A DNA stretch of 34,120 nucleotides from Pseudomonadota bacterium (GTDB lineage Bacteria > Pseudomonadota > Gammaproteobacteria > Pseudomonadales > Azotimanducaceae). Positions within the stretch are counted from its first letter, which is position 1. The number at the start of each line of letters is the position of its first letter. The stretch spans positions 1 to 34,120 of the forward strand of contig JACZXA010000016.1 in assembly GCA_022571865.1 (NCBI GenBank), read 5' to 3'. The position numbers were made by a program, and so were the translations under genes. Below the pieces are notes generated by a model. It searched no databases. It was not told the DNA's origin and saw only the letters and a list, made by a program, of their open reading frames with translations. Positions 1 through 7,656 of the stretch are shown here, piece after piece.

Positions 1-631
1 CAGTCCCTGGCTCCGCGTCCCCTCCCCACAGCCCCAATCCTGTAAACGCCACCGTATACAGATGTTCCGGGTCCTCTCCCCGACCGTGGGCATGGCTGTC
101 TGGCAATACCCAGCCATTGTGCCCGGCCGTGATCGAACCTTTGCGGCCTCGGATGTATGCGGGTAAGCGAGTGTGTCCAGTCGTGCTTACCCCGCGAGCC
201 TGCACCAAATCACCGACCCGAAAGACGGGTTTCGTATCAAGCGGACGGATCGAGTCGGACGCTTCGCTCTCGTAGCCAACCACATCGGGTTGTGCAACCG
301 GTCGTGCTGCCACTGGCCAGGTTGGGTCGGCGCCAAGCTCGAGTGCTCTCGTGGCGATCTCTTTCTGACTCAACACACCCGCCTCGACAAGCAGGTTTTC
401 CACTCCCCCGAGCCAGCGCCCATAATAGCCGTGACTCAAATAGCCAACAGGATCAATACGCTCTATGGCGTGGCGCAATTGATCGGTATTCATGAGCGCA
501 CCAGCCGAACCTGTGGCACGCACCAGCGCAAACACCTTTGCTTCCCAACGACCGTGGAACACCGGCTCGTTATCTTCGCGCAACCCGCGCCCGAAACCCT
601 GTTTGCCACCGAGATCGTGAATGCCGTCCAC
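1..631 (-). CDS. nthB: Nitrile hydratase beta subunit (C-terminus cut by window edge)
   Basis: The minus strand reads 210 codons without a stop. It begins MDGIHDLGGKQGFG, the hallmark N-terminus of the nitrile hydratase beta subunit, and continues with a YYGRW segment (69-73), GHTRLPAYIRGRKG (152-165), HAHGRGEDPEHLYTV (180-194) and LWGG (201-204), all typical of the family's C-terminal SH3-like domain. Nitrile hydratase is a cytoplasmic alpha/beta metalloenzyme (Fe or Co) that hydrates nitriles to amides; the metal sits in the alpha subunit, which is not in view and would be expected further left. Beta subunits usually run about 210-230 residues, so only a short tail is missing. The start must be this GTG, because a TAG lies two codons upstream in frame. 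A TAAGG Shine-Dalgarno overlaps the stop of the preceding rhamnosidase-like gene 10 bases away, so the two are probably co-transcribed. Identification is confident; substrate is unknown. Confidence 0.9.
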   Translation of the reverse strand, partial: MDGIHDLGGKQGFGRGLREDNEPVFHGRWEAKVFALVRATGSAGALMNTDQLRHAIERIDPVGYLSHGYYGRWLGGVENLLVEAGVLSQKEIATRALELGADPTWPVAARPVAQPDVVGYESEASDSIRPLDTKPVFRVGDLVQARGVSTTGHTRLPAYIRGRKGSITAGHNGWVLPDSHAHGRGEDPEHLYTVAFTGLGLWGGDAEPGT

Positions 632-641
632 TGCCTAACCC

Positions 642-3263
642 TTAACCGCCTGAAACTTCTCTCAGTACCGGGATGCCGTCACCCGCATCGCCCAAAACCA
701 TCATGAATCGATGGCTTCCTGCGACAACTTCATGCTCGACCCCATCAGGCATGATGACTTGGGCGCTGGCGTTACACGGTATCACCACCTGAAGCTCGAA
801 ATTTTCTGTATCGATACTCCAGCGAACCTCGAACCGGCCGTTGACGCTATCGAAAGATGCCTCAGTGGAGCAAATGGAAGGGCCTTCCGCAAAACCAACC
901 CCGATAGGAGGGCGCGGATGAATCCGTACTTTGCGATAAGCGTTGGTATCGACTGCTAGATCGGTGTGCAAATCGATGCCAGCCATCGTGGTGTACAACC
1001 ACTCGGTCATCGCACCCGCCGCAATTCCGCAGTTGGGTTCATCGCCCCGATCACCATATAAGAGAGTTGCGCCATCCATGACCGGGTGCAACCAGCTTGG
1101 CGAACTCGTCTGCAAGACGAGCTGATAAGCGAGATCCATTCGGCCTTCACGCGTCAGTACATCCAACAGGAACGGTGCAACCACTGGATCGGTGGACTGA
1201 TGGTACCCATCACTGCGAATCCTGTGCACGAGCATGTCCAAAGCCAGTTTCCGCTCATCACCCTCGACGAGCCCATGACATAAAGCCAGTACGTACCCCG
1301 TCTGGGTGTCGCCCACCAGGCGCCCATCATGGGTCACGAACCGCTTACGGAATGCGGAGCGAATTTTCCCGGCAAGCTCATCAAAGGCTTCCAGATCACT
1401 CAACTTGCCGAGCACACCGGCAATGCGAGCCGTCCGTTTCGTACTCGCATAGAATACGGCGGTCGCCAGCAGATCTTCTGCCGAATCGTCACACAGTCGA
1501 GCGAGGGGGTTGCCCGAAGGCTGTCGAATCAGATCCGGGTGGCGGTCCTGCAATCCGCGAATGAAGTCGACGATGACCGGATAGTGCCGTTCCAGGGCGC
1601 GCCGATCGCCGAACGTTCGATAGAGATTCCAAACGCCGTGAATGATGGCGTCCGACCAACCCGCACCGCCGTCACCGGCAAGCATCGGCGTGCGCGGCAA
1701 TGCAGGAACAGCAGGTGGAAAACCTCCGCCTTCGAGCTGCGCATCTTCCAGATCGCGTAACCACTTGCCGATAAACGCGCTGATATCCATGTTGAAAGCA
1801 GCCGCCGGGAGGAAGGTCTGGGCGGGCCCGGTTTGTGCAAACCGCTCATCGCTTGCGATGCCGGCCAGAGGGACGCCGACAAAACTCGAGCGCTGAGTCC
1901 ACTCAATGTTGTTCTGCAGCTTGTTCAGCAACGGATGATCACACCGAAATTCACCGGTGCTCTCGAGCGCTGTCGCAACCGCTATCGCCTCCACTTTCAG
2001 GATTCCAACCCTGTTGAATTCTCCGGATATCTCCAGATAGCGAAACCCGTGGAGCGTGAACTCCGGCTCAAATAGCTCTTCGTTTTCGTCGCCCCGAACG
2101 GTGTAGTTGTCGACTCCGGCATCAAACGGTGGAGCCAACTCCCCCTTATCGGTGATGTTCTGTGCATAACGCAACTTGATATGGCTTCCACCGGGACACG
2201 ACAACGAGACGCTTACTCTTCCGAGCAGATTCTGCCCGAAATCGTATATCAGCCGCTCGTTCCCCAACGACGCGACGCGGTGTAGTGGATCCGTCAGCGG
2301 CTGCAGTTTTCGAACGGGCCTTATGGGAGGACTCATACTGGCCACCAGTTGCAGCGACGGCGGATCAATGACGGTAACCCGGTGCCAGCCTTTGTCTGCA
2401 TATTCCGGCGTGCTCCAACCCGGCACGTATTGCCGACCGTCAACACTTTCACCCTGTTGTAAATCCGAGTGCAGTATCCAGGAACGCTGCCACTTCCACT
2501 GGTGATCGGTGCCAATAACGAACCTGTTACCGGATTTGGTGGTGACGTGGAGTTGAGCGATCAGTAATGGCTGGTTGCCATAATTCTCACGGTCGGCATG
2601 AGCAAGTGAACCACAATACCAACCGTCACCGACGATCGCCCCCAACACATTGTCACCCACAACCAGCAGCGAGGTTACATCGTAGGTCTGGTAGTAGACG
2701 CGCTTCTTGTAGTCGCACCAGCCAGGGGCAAGGGTGTCCTGTGATACCCGCTGACCGTTGATCTCGGCGACATAGACACCGAGTGCGGTTATGTACAACC
2801 GTGCCTTGTGAATGTCCGTTCGAACTTCAAACGTTCGGCGCAACAACGGTACCGGCGCGCCGCTCGCGCGGCTGCCCATGAGTGGCGCACCCACCCACCG
2901 AGCACGCCAGTCTGCGTCGTGGATCAATCCTGTTTCGAACGACGCTGCATCGCTCCAGGGGCTCGGCAATCCATCACTATCGAAAGTGCGTACCTTCCAC
3001 CAGACCGATCTGCCGGACTCGAGCGGTGACCCGGCATATTCGATGCCGTGCACCTGGCCGCTCTCGATCTTGTCGCTATCCCAGAGATCGGCTTCATTGG
3101 CTCGCAACTTGTCGGGATCGCTGCTCGCAAGAACATGGTAGGCAGATTGAATTTCGGCGGGACGCTCATCGTTCACCCACCAGGAAAGTCTGGGCCGAAG
3201 TTCGTCAATGCCAAGAGGATTGGTGAGGTACTCGCAGCGAAGCCTTACCGGCGCACCAAGCAT
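642..3263 (-). CDS. GH78-type alpha-L-rhamnosidase homologue with altered catalytic motifs
   Basis: 873 residues with the full GH78 layout: an N-terminal Ig-like domain starting near RLRCEYLTNPLGID (7-20), a DUF4961/Bac_rhamnosid_N-like beta domain (about 120-300), a central beta domain ending near LHGFRYLEISG (404-414), the (alpha/alpha)6 catalytic barrel (about 435-765) and a C-terminal beta domain. No signal peptide is visible, so it is probably cytoplasmic. GH78 enzymes remove terminal alpha-L-rhamnose from glycosides. The general-acid segment is kept as SDER (471-474), but the usual GWTGDAQ that follows reads AQTGPAQ, and the segment that normally ends in the catalytic base Glu (GATTIWE) reads GATLLYG (731-737); the NHYAFG motif is NCGIAAG. 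It may therefore be inactive or have changed specificity. The ATG has a GGAG six bases upstream. The nitrile hydratase beta gene follows immediately. Confidence 0.85.
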   Translation of the reverse strand: MLGAPVRLRCEYLTNPLGIDELRPRLSWWVNDERPAEIQSAYHVLASSDPDKLRANEADLWDSDKIESGQVHGIEYAGSPLESGRSVWWKVRTFDSDGLPSPWSDAASFETGLIHDADWRARWVGAPLMGSRASGAPVPLLRRTFEVRTDIHKARLYITALGVYVAEINGQRVSQDTLAPGWCDYKKRVYYQTYDVTSLLVVGDNVLGAIVGDGWYCGSLAHADRENYGNQPLLIAQLHVTTKSGNRFVIGTDHQWKWQRSWILHSDLQQGESVDGRQYVPGWSTPEYADKGWHRVTVIDPPSLQLVASMSPPIRPVRKLQPLTDPLHRVASLGNERLIYDFGQNLLGRVSVSLSCPGGSHIKLRYAQNITDKGELAPPFDAGVDNYTVRGDENEELFEPEFTLHGFRYLEISGEFNRVGILKVEAIAVATALESTGEFRCDHPLLNKLQNNIEWTQRSSFVGVPLAGIASDERFAQTGPAQTFLPAAAFNMDISAFIGKWLRDLEDAQLEGGGFPPAVPALPRTPMLAGDGGAGWSDAIIHGVWNLYRTFGDRRALERHYPVIVDFIRGLQDRHPDLIRQPSGNPLARLCDDSAEDLLATAVFYASTKRTARIAGVLGKLSDLEAFDELAGKIRSAFRKRFVTHDGRLVGDTQTGYVLALCHGLVEGDERKLALDMLVHRIRSDGYHQSTDPVVAPFLLDVLTREGRMDLAYQLVLQTSSPSWLHPVMDGATLLYGDRGDEPNCGIAAGAMTEWLYTTMAGIDLHTDLAVDTNAYRKVRIHPRPPIGVGFAEGPSICSTEASFDSVNGRFEVRWSIDTENFELQVVIPCNASAQVIMPDGVEHEVVAGSHRFMMVLGDAGDGIPVLREVSGG

Positions 3264-3579
3264 TGCCGCTCCATATCCATCCTTCAGCTAGCTTCCCCAC
3301 GAGCTGTCGTCAGTCTGACTGCAGACACATGCGTGCGCAAGCGCTGCTCGTGCGCTGTCCATCCTCAACCTCCAGGATCATTGAAACCGCGGCCCGCCAT
3401 CGTCGAGACGCGATGCCCTGGGGTCGCGCACGGCAACGACGCAGGTAGTCGGGCTTGTGGACTCGCCGGGCGGGTGCCCTGGAACGCCCCGCACGGCGTT
3501 GCACTTCGTCAATGCGTCGACGGTTGGTTCCGAACCTGTTTCCGGGCCATTGATCCTGAATTTGAGGGGGGACAGAGCA
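3264..3579. other. Intergenic gap of 316 bases, no gene recognised
   Basis: Between the rhamnosidase-like gene and the alpha/beta hydrolase no reading frame has recognisable protein content; the open frames here are arginine-rich shadows. The right end carries the minus-strand GGAG ribosome site of the rhamnosidase homologue. No convincing terminator for the hydrolase gene was seen. A GGGGGGACAGAGCACT segment at about 3565-3580 resembles end sequences I associate with IS200/REP-type transposase relics, but nothing else supports a mobile element. Confidence 0.4.
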
Positions 3580-4458
3580 CTACGGAGTATGCAGGTCCGC
3601 CAGCAACTCGACCGACAGCCTCACCACCTCGTCGAGCCGATCGTGGTGAGCCCAGTGCCCGGCTTCAGAGATATCCACGAGCCGGACGTTGGCGAAATGT
3701 CGCACGGTGCCATTCTGGCCAATTCGATGAGGAAAACCTTCACTCGCGTTAATGATAAGCACCGGGCAGGTGACGCGCTCCCACAAGGCGACAACCTCTT
3801 CTTCCGGAATGCCATAGGCCGCATACGCGTGGGTATAGTTGTCATACTTCCAACTGTAGCTACCATCTTCGTTCTGATGGCTGCCGTGAATGGTCAGGTG
3901 CCGAGCTTGTTCCTGAGACAAGTGAGCATTTGCCTGGTGCATCCTCTCGTATGCCTCTTCGAGCTTCGAGTAGCGGCGCGGCTGGCGCCCGGCCAGATGG
4001 CGGTTATTATCGATCCACTGTCGAACCCTTTCATGGGCCGGCGCTCCCTCGAACCTCCCCGGCCACAACCCCACACCCTCGATGATCACAAGTGCGGCCA
4101 CCGCCTCGGGATAAACGCCCGCATAGAGTGCCGCCAGGGTTCCCCACATGGAATGAGCGACCAATATGGTGGGGGCCAACTGCGCCTGCCTGATAAGCTG
4201 CGCAAGATCGTATACATAGTCGATCTGATGATAGCTCGAACCGCGAGCCCACTCGGAATCCCCGTGCCCGCGCATATCCGGAGCGATGATGTGATAGTCG
4301 TCGAGAAACTCGCGCGCGTACCAGTCCCAGGTACGGCAGTGATCCTGCACGCCGTGCACCAGTACCATGGTCGGTGCCGCGACGTTACCCCAGTCCAGGT
4401 AGTGCAGTCGCAACCGCTGTGAGTAAAAGCTGTGGGAGGTCGGGTTTTTCTGCTTCAT
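3580..4458 (-). CDS. Alpha/beta fold hydrolase
   Basis: A soluble alpha/beta hydrolase of about 292 residues from this ATG (303 if the in-frame GTG at 4491 is used; that one lies inside the LysR stop region and has no better ribosome site). Numbering from the GTG: the oxyanion segment LVHGVQDHCRTWD (44-56), the strand-turn DMRGHGDS (72-79), the nucleophile elbow AHSMWG with Ser114, and the C-terminal AGHWAHHD with His279. The elbow departs from the usual G-x-S-x-G because Gly is Ala before and Trp after the serine. The family cleaves esters, amides, epoxides or C-C bonds, so the substrate cannot be deduced. It lies directly after a LysR gene on the same strand, suggesting a regulator-target pair. 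Confidence 0.85.
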   Translation of the reverse strand: MKQKNPTSHSFYSQRLRLHYLDWGNVAAPTMVLVHGVQDHCRTWDWYAREFLDDYHIIAPDMRGHGDSEWARGSSYHQIDYVYDLAQLIRQAQLAPTILVAHSMWGTLAALYAGVYPEAVAALVIIEGVGLWPGRFEGAPAHERVRQWIDNNRHLAGRQPRRYSKLEEAYERMHQANAHLSQEQARHLTIHGSHQNEDGSYSWKYDNYTHAYAAYGIPEEEVVALWERVTCPVLIINASEGFPHRIGQNGTVRHFANVRLVDISEAGHWAHHDRLDEVVRLSVELLADLHTP

Positions 4459-4480
4459 GTCGTATCGGTGTTGGTCGAAT

Positions 4481-5419
4481 TCATGTTTCACCCAGCAAAC
4501 GACCCGGATGGTCGCGGAACGTCTGTTGCAGAAACTCCATCAACGCCTGTACGCGGACAAGATTTCTGAGGTCCGGGTGGATGAACATCCACACGTGCTG
4601 CGTTGCAAACGCGTCCACACCAGGCAGACGAACCAATTCAGGGTCCGAATCGCCCAGCACGCAGGGTAACGACCCGATTCCCATATCACCTCTGATGGCG
4701 ACAAGCTGCAACATCAAGCCGTGCACGCGGGCGCCATCGGGCATCGTCGCGAAATACCGCGATTTCAATGAGGCTTGGGGGGTAAGACCCACTTGCGTGA
4801 CGACACTCATATCTTCATCCGCAGCCGGGCCCGGGGTTGCATCCATACCTGAATCAGTTTCTATCCATCGGCAATCCTCAGGGTTGACCCAGGGATCTCG
4901 ATCGCTCAGATAGCGATGGCTGCAATACACGGTAGCCGACAACTTTCCCAGCCGGCGTCCGATGAGATGATCCGGCGGGTCGTCCGTTACGCAGACACTA
5001 ATTTCTACCTCGTGTTTATCGAGATCCGGGTGCTGATGTGACGGGATGAACTCCAGTCGCAATTCCGGATGACGAGCGCTGAACTCAGCAAAATCATGGC
5101 TCAGCAGATTTTCCACAAACACCTCCGCAATCGTGATTCTCACTGGCCCTGCCATGTCGGCATGGCGATATTGCAGACGTCGTTGAATCGCACCGAGTTC
5201 GGCCGCCACCTCGTCGACCTGTTGTATGACTTCAGACCCTTCAGGCGTAATCACCAGGCCGCTGCGGGTGCGGGTGAACAATCTCACCCCCAGGTGGCGC
5301 TCGAACTGATCCAACCGGCGGGTCACGGTGGACGCATGCACACCGAGCAGCACCGCGGCTTTGCGAACCGACCCCGAGTGGGCAACGGCGGTGAAGTATT
5401 TGAAGTCATCCCAATCCAC
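4481..5419 (-). CDS. LysR-family transcriptional regulator
   Basis: 312 residues, standard LysR length. The N-terminal winged helix-turn-helix occupies about residues 3-62, with the core GSVRKAAVLLGVHASTVTR (16-34) and RLFTRTRSGLVITPEG following. Residues 90-300 are the periplasmic-binding-protein-like effector domain. It starts with GTG; a TGA sits directly upstream in frame, so no earlier start is possible. No Shine-Dalgarno precedes it, and a good promoter -10 (TATGAT) ends only five bases before the GTG, so the mRNA may be leaderless. Downstream on the same strand is the alpha/beta hydrolase. Effector unknown; the family usually controls itself and an adjacent or divergent unit, here possibly the candidate small RNA on the other strand. 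Confidence 0.92.
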   Translation of the reverse strand: MDWDDFKYFTAVAHSGSVRKAAVLLGVHASTVTRRLDQFERHLGVRLFTRTRSGLVITPEGSEVIQQVDEVAAELGAIQRRLQYRHADMAGPVRITIAEVFVENLLSHDFAEFSARHPELRLEFIPSHQHPDLDKHEVEISVCVTDDPPDHLIGRRLGKLSATVYCSHRYLSDRDPWVNPEDCRWIETDSGMDATPGPAADEDMSVVTQVGLTPQASLKSRYFATMPDGARVHGLMLQLVAIRGDMGIGSLPCVLGDSDPELVRLPGVDAFATQHVWMFIHPDLRNLVRVQALMEFLQQTFRDHPGRLLGET

Positions 5420-5424
5420 TCAGG

Positions 5425-5454
5425 GATCATAACGGTGTTGCGTTTTTGCAACAA
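5425..5454 (-). promoter_or_regulatory. Likely LysR-gene promoter with overlapping inverted repeat
   Basis: On the minus strand TTGTTG (5454-5449) and TATGAT (5430-5425) are separated by 18 bases, giving a sigma70-like promoter whose transcript would begin at or next to the GTG start of the LysR gene. An inverted repeat TGTTGC-N6-GCAACA (5436-5453) covers the -35 and spacer, with T-N11-A-like geometry seen in LysR sites, so autorepression is plausible. Read by eye only. Confidence 0.5.
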
Positions 5455-5473
5455 GGTGCTGCGTTACTTACGG

Positions 5474-5501
5474 TTGCAATTTGTGTTACTTAAAGTAACA
5501 T
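5474..5501 (+). promoter_or_regulatory. Plus-strand promoter overlapped by a 17-base palindrome
   Basis: TTGCAA (5474-5479) and TAACAT (5496-5501) are 16 bases apart and would start a plus-strand transcript near 5508. Between and over the -10 lies the perfect interrupted palindrome TGTTACTT-A-AAGTAACA (5484-5500), a likely operator. Its placement over the -10 would suit repression. The divergent LysR gene is the obvious candidate for the binding protein, by inference only. Confidence 0.45.
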
Positions 5502-5507
5502 AGCATC

Positions 5508-5635
5508 TTGATCGTCGAGGGGTACCCGAAATTCCCTCCCCTCCCCTTCCTCGGGTACTCCTCCGTATCATCCCCTCCTAGACTATTTCTGGCAGGGTCG
5601 GAGATCTTGGATTTCTCACCCTGCCGTATTTTTTT
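5508..5635 (+). ncRNA. Candidate small RNA with C-rich anti-Shine-Dalgarno loops
   Basis: A plus-strand transcript starting near 5508 would be about 128 nt. Its first hairpin pairs 5517-5529 with 5551-5563 (13 pairs, one G-U) and exposes a 21-nt pyrimidine loop containing CCCTCCCCTCCCC. A single-stranded linker follows with CCCCTCCT (5572-5579), complementary to a ribosome-binding AGGAGG. The molecule ends in a strong terminator hairpin with a T tract. Two C-rich unpaired segments plus an intrinsic terminator are the design of known trans-acting small RNAs such as Xanthomonas sX13 and the alphaproteobacterial C-loop RNAs. No protein-coding sense is visible on either strand. It could alternatively be only a structured spacer; expression is not shown. 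Confidence 0.5.
5591..5635 (+). terminator. Rho-independent terminator, plus strand
   Basis: GGCAGGGT (5591-5598) pairs with ACCCTGCC (5618-5625), helped by an inner GAGA/TCTC pairing, and is followed by T7 (5629-5635). The T tract is on the plus strand only; no plus-strand protein gene ends here, which supports the small-RNA reading. In the minus direction it lacks a T run and so is a poor terminator for the MFS gene. Confidence 0.65.
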
Positions 5636-5664
5636 GGGCGTGAGGCAAAACCTAAGCGGGCGGA

Positions 5665-6810
5665 TCAGCCACGGAGCTTGGTGGCTGCGAGGATCGCCAG
5701 AACATAGAGAATCCCACCCAAACCCAGAGACAATCCGGGATCGGTCAACCACGCAACCACCAACCAACCGAGGAGAGGACCGCACGCCGAGCCAAAATCC
5801 GAAGCCGTCAGGTAACGAGCAAAAGCCGCGGAGCCATGGCGGCTCGCGGTACCCGCAACGCCCGCCTGCAAACCCGTGCCACAGACGAAAAACAGGATAA
5901 TTGCCAGCACGAACAACCCGAGAGGCGGTGTACTCGACGCCATCACGAGGGCAAGGCCACCAACACCGAGATAAACCACTGAGGCACGACGAACGCCCCA
6001 GCGATCGGTGGCGCCCCCAAGCCAGGGCGCAACGGCGGTATCCATCAGATAACGGATACCGAGCAGGAGACCCGTCAGGGTCGCCGCGCTGAACAACCCA
6101 CCAGTACCCACATAGCCCGCGATGCTGGCACCGAGGGTGCCCATGACAAACCCCGGGCCGACCGCACCCAGAACAAAACCGAGAACCAACAACGCACCTG
6201 GCAAAACACTGGCCGAGACAACGACGGAAGGGCCAACCCGATCCCCTGAGCGCAGGCCTTTAGCCGCCAACGGCAAGCTCACGAGGCTGACGACGGCTAA
6301 CATCAATACCCCTGCGGAAAAGCCGAACAGATCAACGAGTACCGCACCACCCAGCAAACCCACGACGGACCCTGCCCGCGAAAAGCCGTTATACAGTCCC
6401 ATCGCGCGTCCCACGCGATTTCCAGCGATATCCACCATGACGTTCTGAACGCCTATGTGACGGATGAACGACCAGGCAAGCCCCCACGCCAGGCGCGCGG
6501 CAAGCAACAACCAGAAGTGGGTGGTCAGGGCGTACGCGAGTGTGGTGATGGCACCGAGGGCAAATGCTCCGAGGAACAAGGGCCGTTCACGATCCGGCGT
6601 CGCCACTCGATGAGCCAGTTCGTTGGTGAGCAAACGGATCCAACGGTTTGCCGACAGCACAATGCCAACCTGAATTGGCGTGAGGTGCAAGGATTGGTAA
6701 TAAACCGGCAGAACCGCGTAAAGCACCTGATCACCCAGCAGGGAAAATGCCGTTGCGGAACCGATAAACGCAACTGAACGATTGCGTTGAATCCAATTAG
6801 CCGTTTTCAT
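5665..6810 (-). CDS. MFS transporter
   Basis: About 381 residues from the ATG at 6810, beginning MKTANWIQRNRSVAF; the longer open frame upstream runs into the divergent crotonase gene and has no transporter-like sequence. The protein shows roughly twelve hydrophobic segments, an LLGDQVLYAVLPVYYQ first helix, an RWIRLLTNELAHRVATPDR loop and an RLAWGLAWSFIRH segment with the arginine pattern of the loop 2-3 region of major facilitator proteins. It sits in the inner membrane; the substrate is unknown, though close relatives are mostly drug- or metabolite-type exporters. Only about 40 bases separate it from the plus-strand crotonase, so the two probably share a divergent promoter region. No clear Shine-Dalgarno precedes the start. 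Confidence 0.85.
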   Translation of the reverse strand: MKTANWIQRNRSVAFIGSATAFSLLGDQVLYAVLPVYYQSLHLTPIQVGIVLSANRWIRLLTNELAHRVATPDRERPLFLGAFALGAITTLAYALTTHFWLLLAARLAWGLAWSFIRHIGVQNVMVDIAGNRVGRAMGLYNGFSRAGSVVGLLGGAVLVDLFGFSAGVLMLAVVSLVSLPLAAKGLRSGDRVGPSVVVSASVLPGALLVLGFVLGAVGPGFVMGTLGASIAGYVGTGGLFSAATLTGLLLGIRYLMDTAVAPWLGGATDRWGVRRASVVYLGVGGLALVMASSTPPLGLFVLAIILFFVCGTGLQAGVAGTASRHGSAAFARYLTASDFGSACGPLLGWLVVAWLTDPGLSLGLGGILYVLAILAATKLRG

Positions 6811-6852
6811 CAGCGGTTGAGGAATATTCTCGAGCGCTACAGGATAATCAAG

Positions 6853-7641
6853 ATGACCTATGAACACATTCTCCTCACCCGCGCGGGTCACATCGCGACC
6901 GTGACTTTCAACCGGCCAGACAAGGCCAACGCGCTGAATTTCGAGCACCTCCTCGAGATCGAAGACGCCGCGCTGTCCTTTCGAGAAGACCCGGACACCC
7001 GAGTGGTCATCTTCACCGGCGCTGGCAAACACTTCTCTTCCGGCGCGGACCTGACCGATCCAGGGGACGCCTATCAAGGGCCGCTGACGCTGCGTCGGCG
7101 CCGGGCGAGAATCGGCGAACGCACGATCGACGCGCTCTACAACATGGACCAGATCACCATCGCAGCCTGGAACGGAGCAGCCATGGGCGGCGGTGCCTGC
7201 ATAGCCACGGCCCTGGATTTTCGGATCGGCTCAGCCGACTGTTTCATGCAATACCCCGAAATCGACATCGGCGTGAATCTGATGTGGAAAAGCCTGCCCC
7301 TGTGCGTTCACCTTGCCGGACCCGCACGCGCTAAACGTCTGGTCGTTGGGGGTGAGCGCGTTGTTGGCGAAACGCTGCTGCAATGGGGAATCCTCGATGA
7401 GCTCGTGCCAGGTTCAGCGCTACTCGAACGAGCGCAATCGATGGCCGAAACTTATGCGGGTAAGCCGCCGGTCGCGGCGCAGATGATCAAACGCAGCGTC
7501 AACCAGATCGTCTCCGCGCTCGATCACGCAATCATGCACATGGACTCGGATCAGAATCTGTTGATCCAGGGGAGCGAAGATCGCAAGATCGCCATCGACG
7601 CCTATCTGAACAAGAAAACCCCGACCTTCACCGGAAACTGA
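6853..7641 (+). CDS. Enoyl-CoA hydratase/isomerase (crotonase) family protein
   Basis: 262 residues from the ATG preceded by AGGAT at a good distance; an earlier in-frame ATG at 6787 overlaps the divergent MFS gene and adds no family sequence. Crotonase landmarks are the N-terminal VTFNRPDKANALN, the first oxyanion segment FTGAGKHFSSGADL, the second WNGAAMGGGACIATALDFR, and MQYPEIDIGV. The Glu of PEI matches the first catalytic glutamate of rat crotonase, but the region of the second (normally GTIPGAGGTQ) reads GVNLMWKSLP, so a classic hydratase mechanism is doubtful; isomerase, hydrolase or lyase activity is equally possible. Cytoplasmic, acting on a CoA thioester. The Rieske gene converges on it from the right. 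Confidence 0.88.
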   Translation: MTYEHILLTRAGHIATVTFNRPDKANALNFEHLLEIEDAALSFREDPDTRVVIFTGAGKHFSSGADLTDPGDAYQGPLTLRRRRARIGERTIDALYNMDQITIAAWNGAAMGGGACIATALDFRIGSADCFMQYPEIDIGVNLMWKSLPLCVHLAGPARAKRLVVGGERVVGETLLQWGILDELVPGSALLERAQSMAETYAGKPPVAAQMIKRSVNQIVSALDHAIMHMDSDQNLLIQGSEDRKIAIDAYLNKKTPTFTGN

Positions 7642-7656
7642 TCCAAACTCACAAAT

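Noticed and set aside
173-706. Plus-strand open frame of 177 codons
   Set aside because: It is antisense to the nitrile hydratase beta and GH78 coding sequences, which have clear family motifs; the plus frame has none.
3310-3504. Short arginine-rich open frame in the 3.3-3.6 kb gap
   Set aside because: Composition is that of a random frame in GC-rich DNA, without ribosome site or family resemblance.
3561-3582. GGGGACAGAGCACT-like segment suggestive of an IS200/REP relic
   Set aside because: A single short match remembered from transposase ends, with no second end, repeat copy or transposase fragment nearby.
5486-5785. Minus-strand open frame of 99 codons in the LysR/MFS gap
   Set aside because: It overlaps the end of the MFS gene and the candidate small RNA and its protein has no recognisable content; low-complexity RGG-like sequence comes from the C-rich DNA on the other strand.
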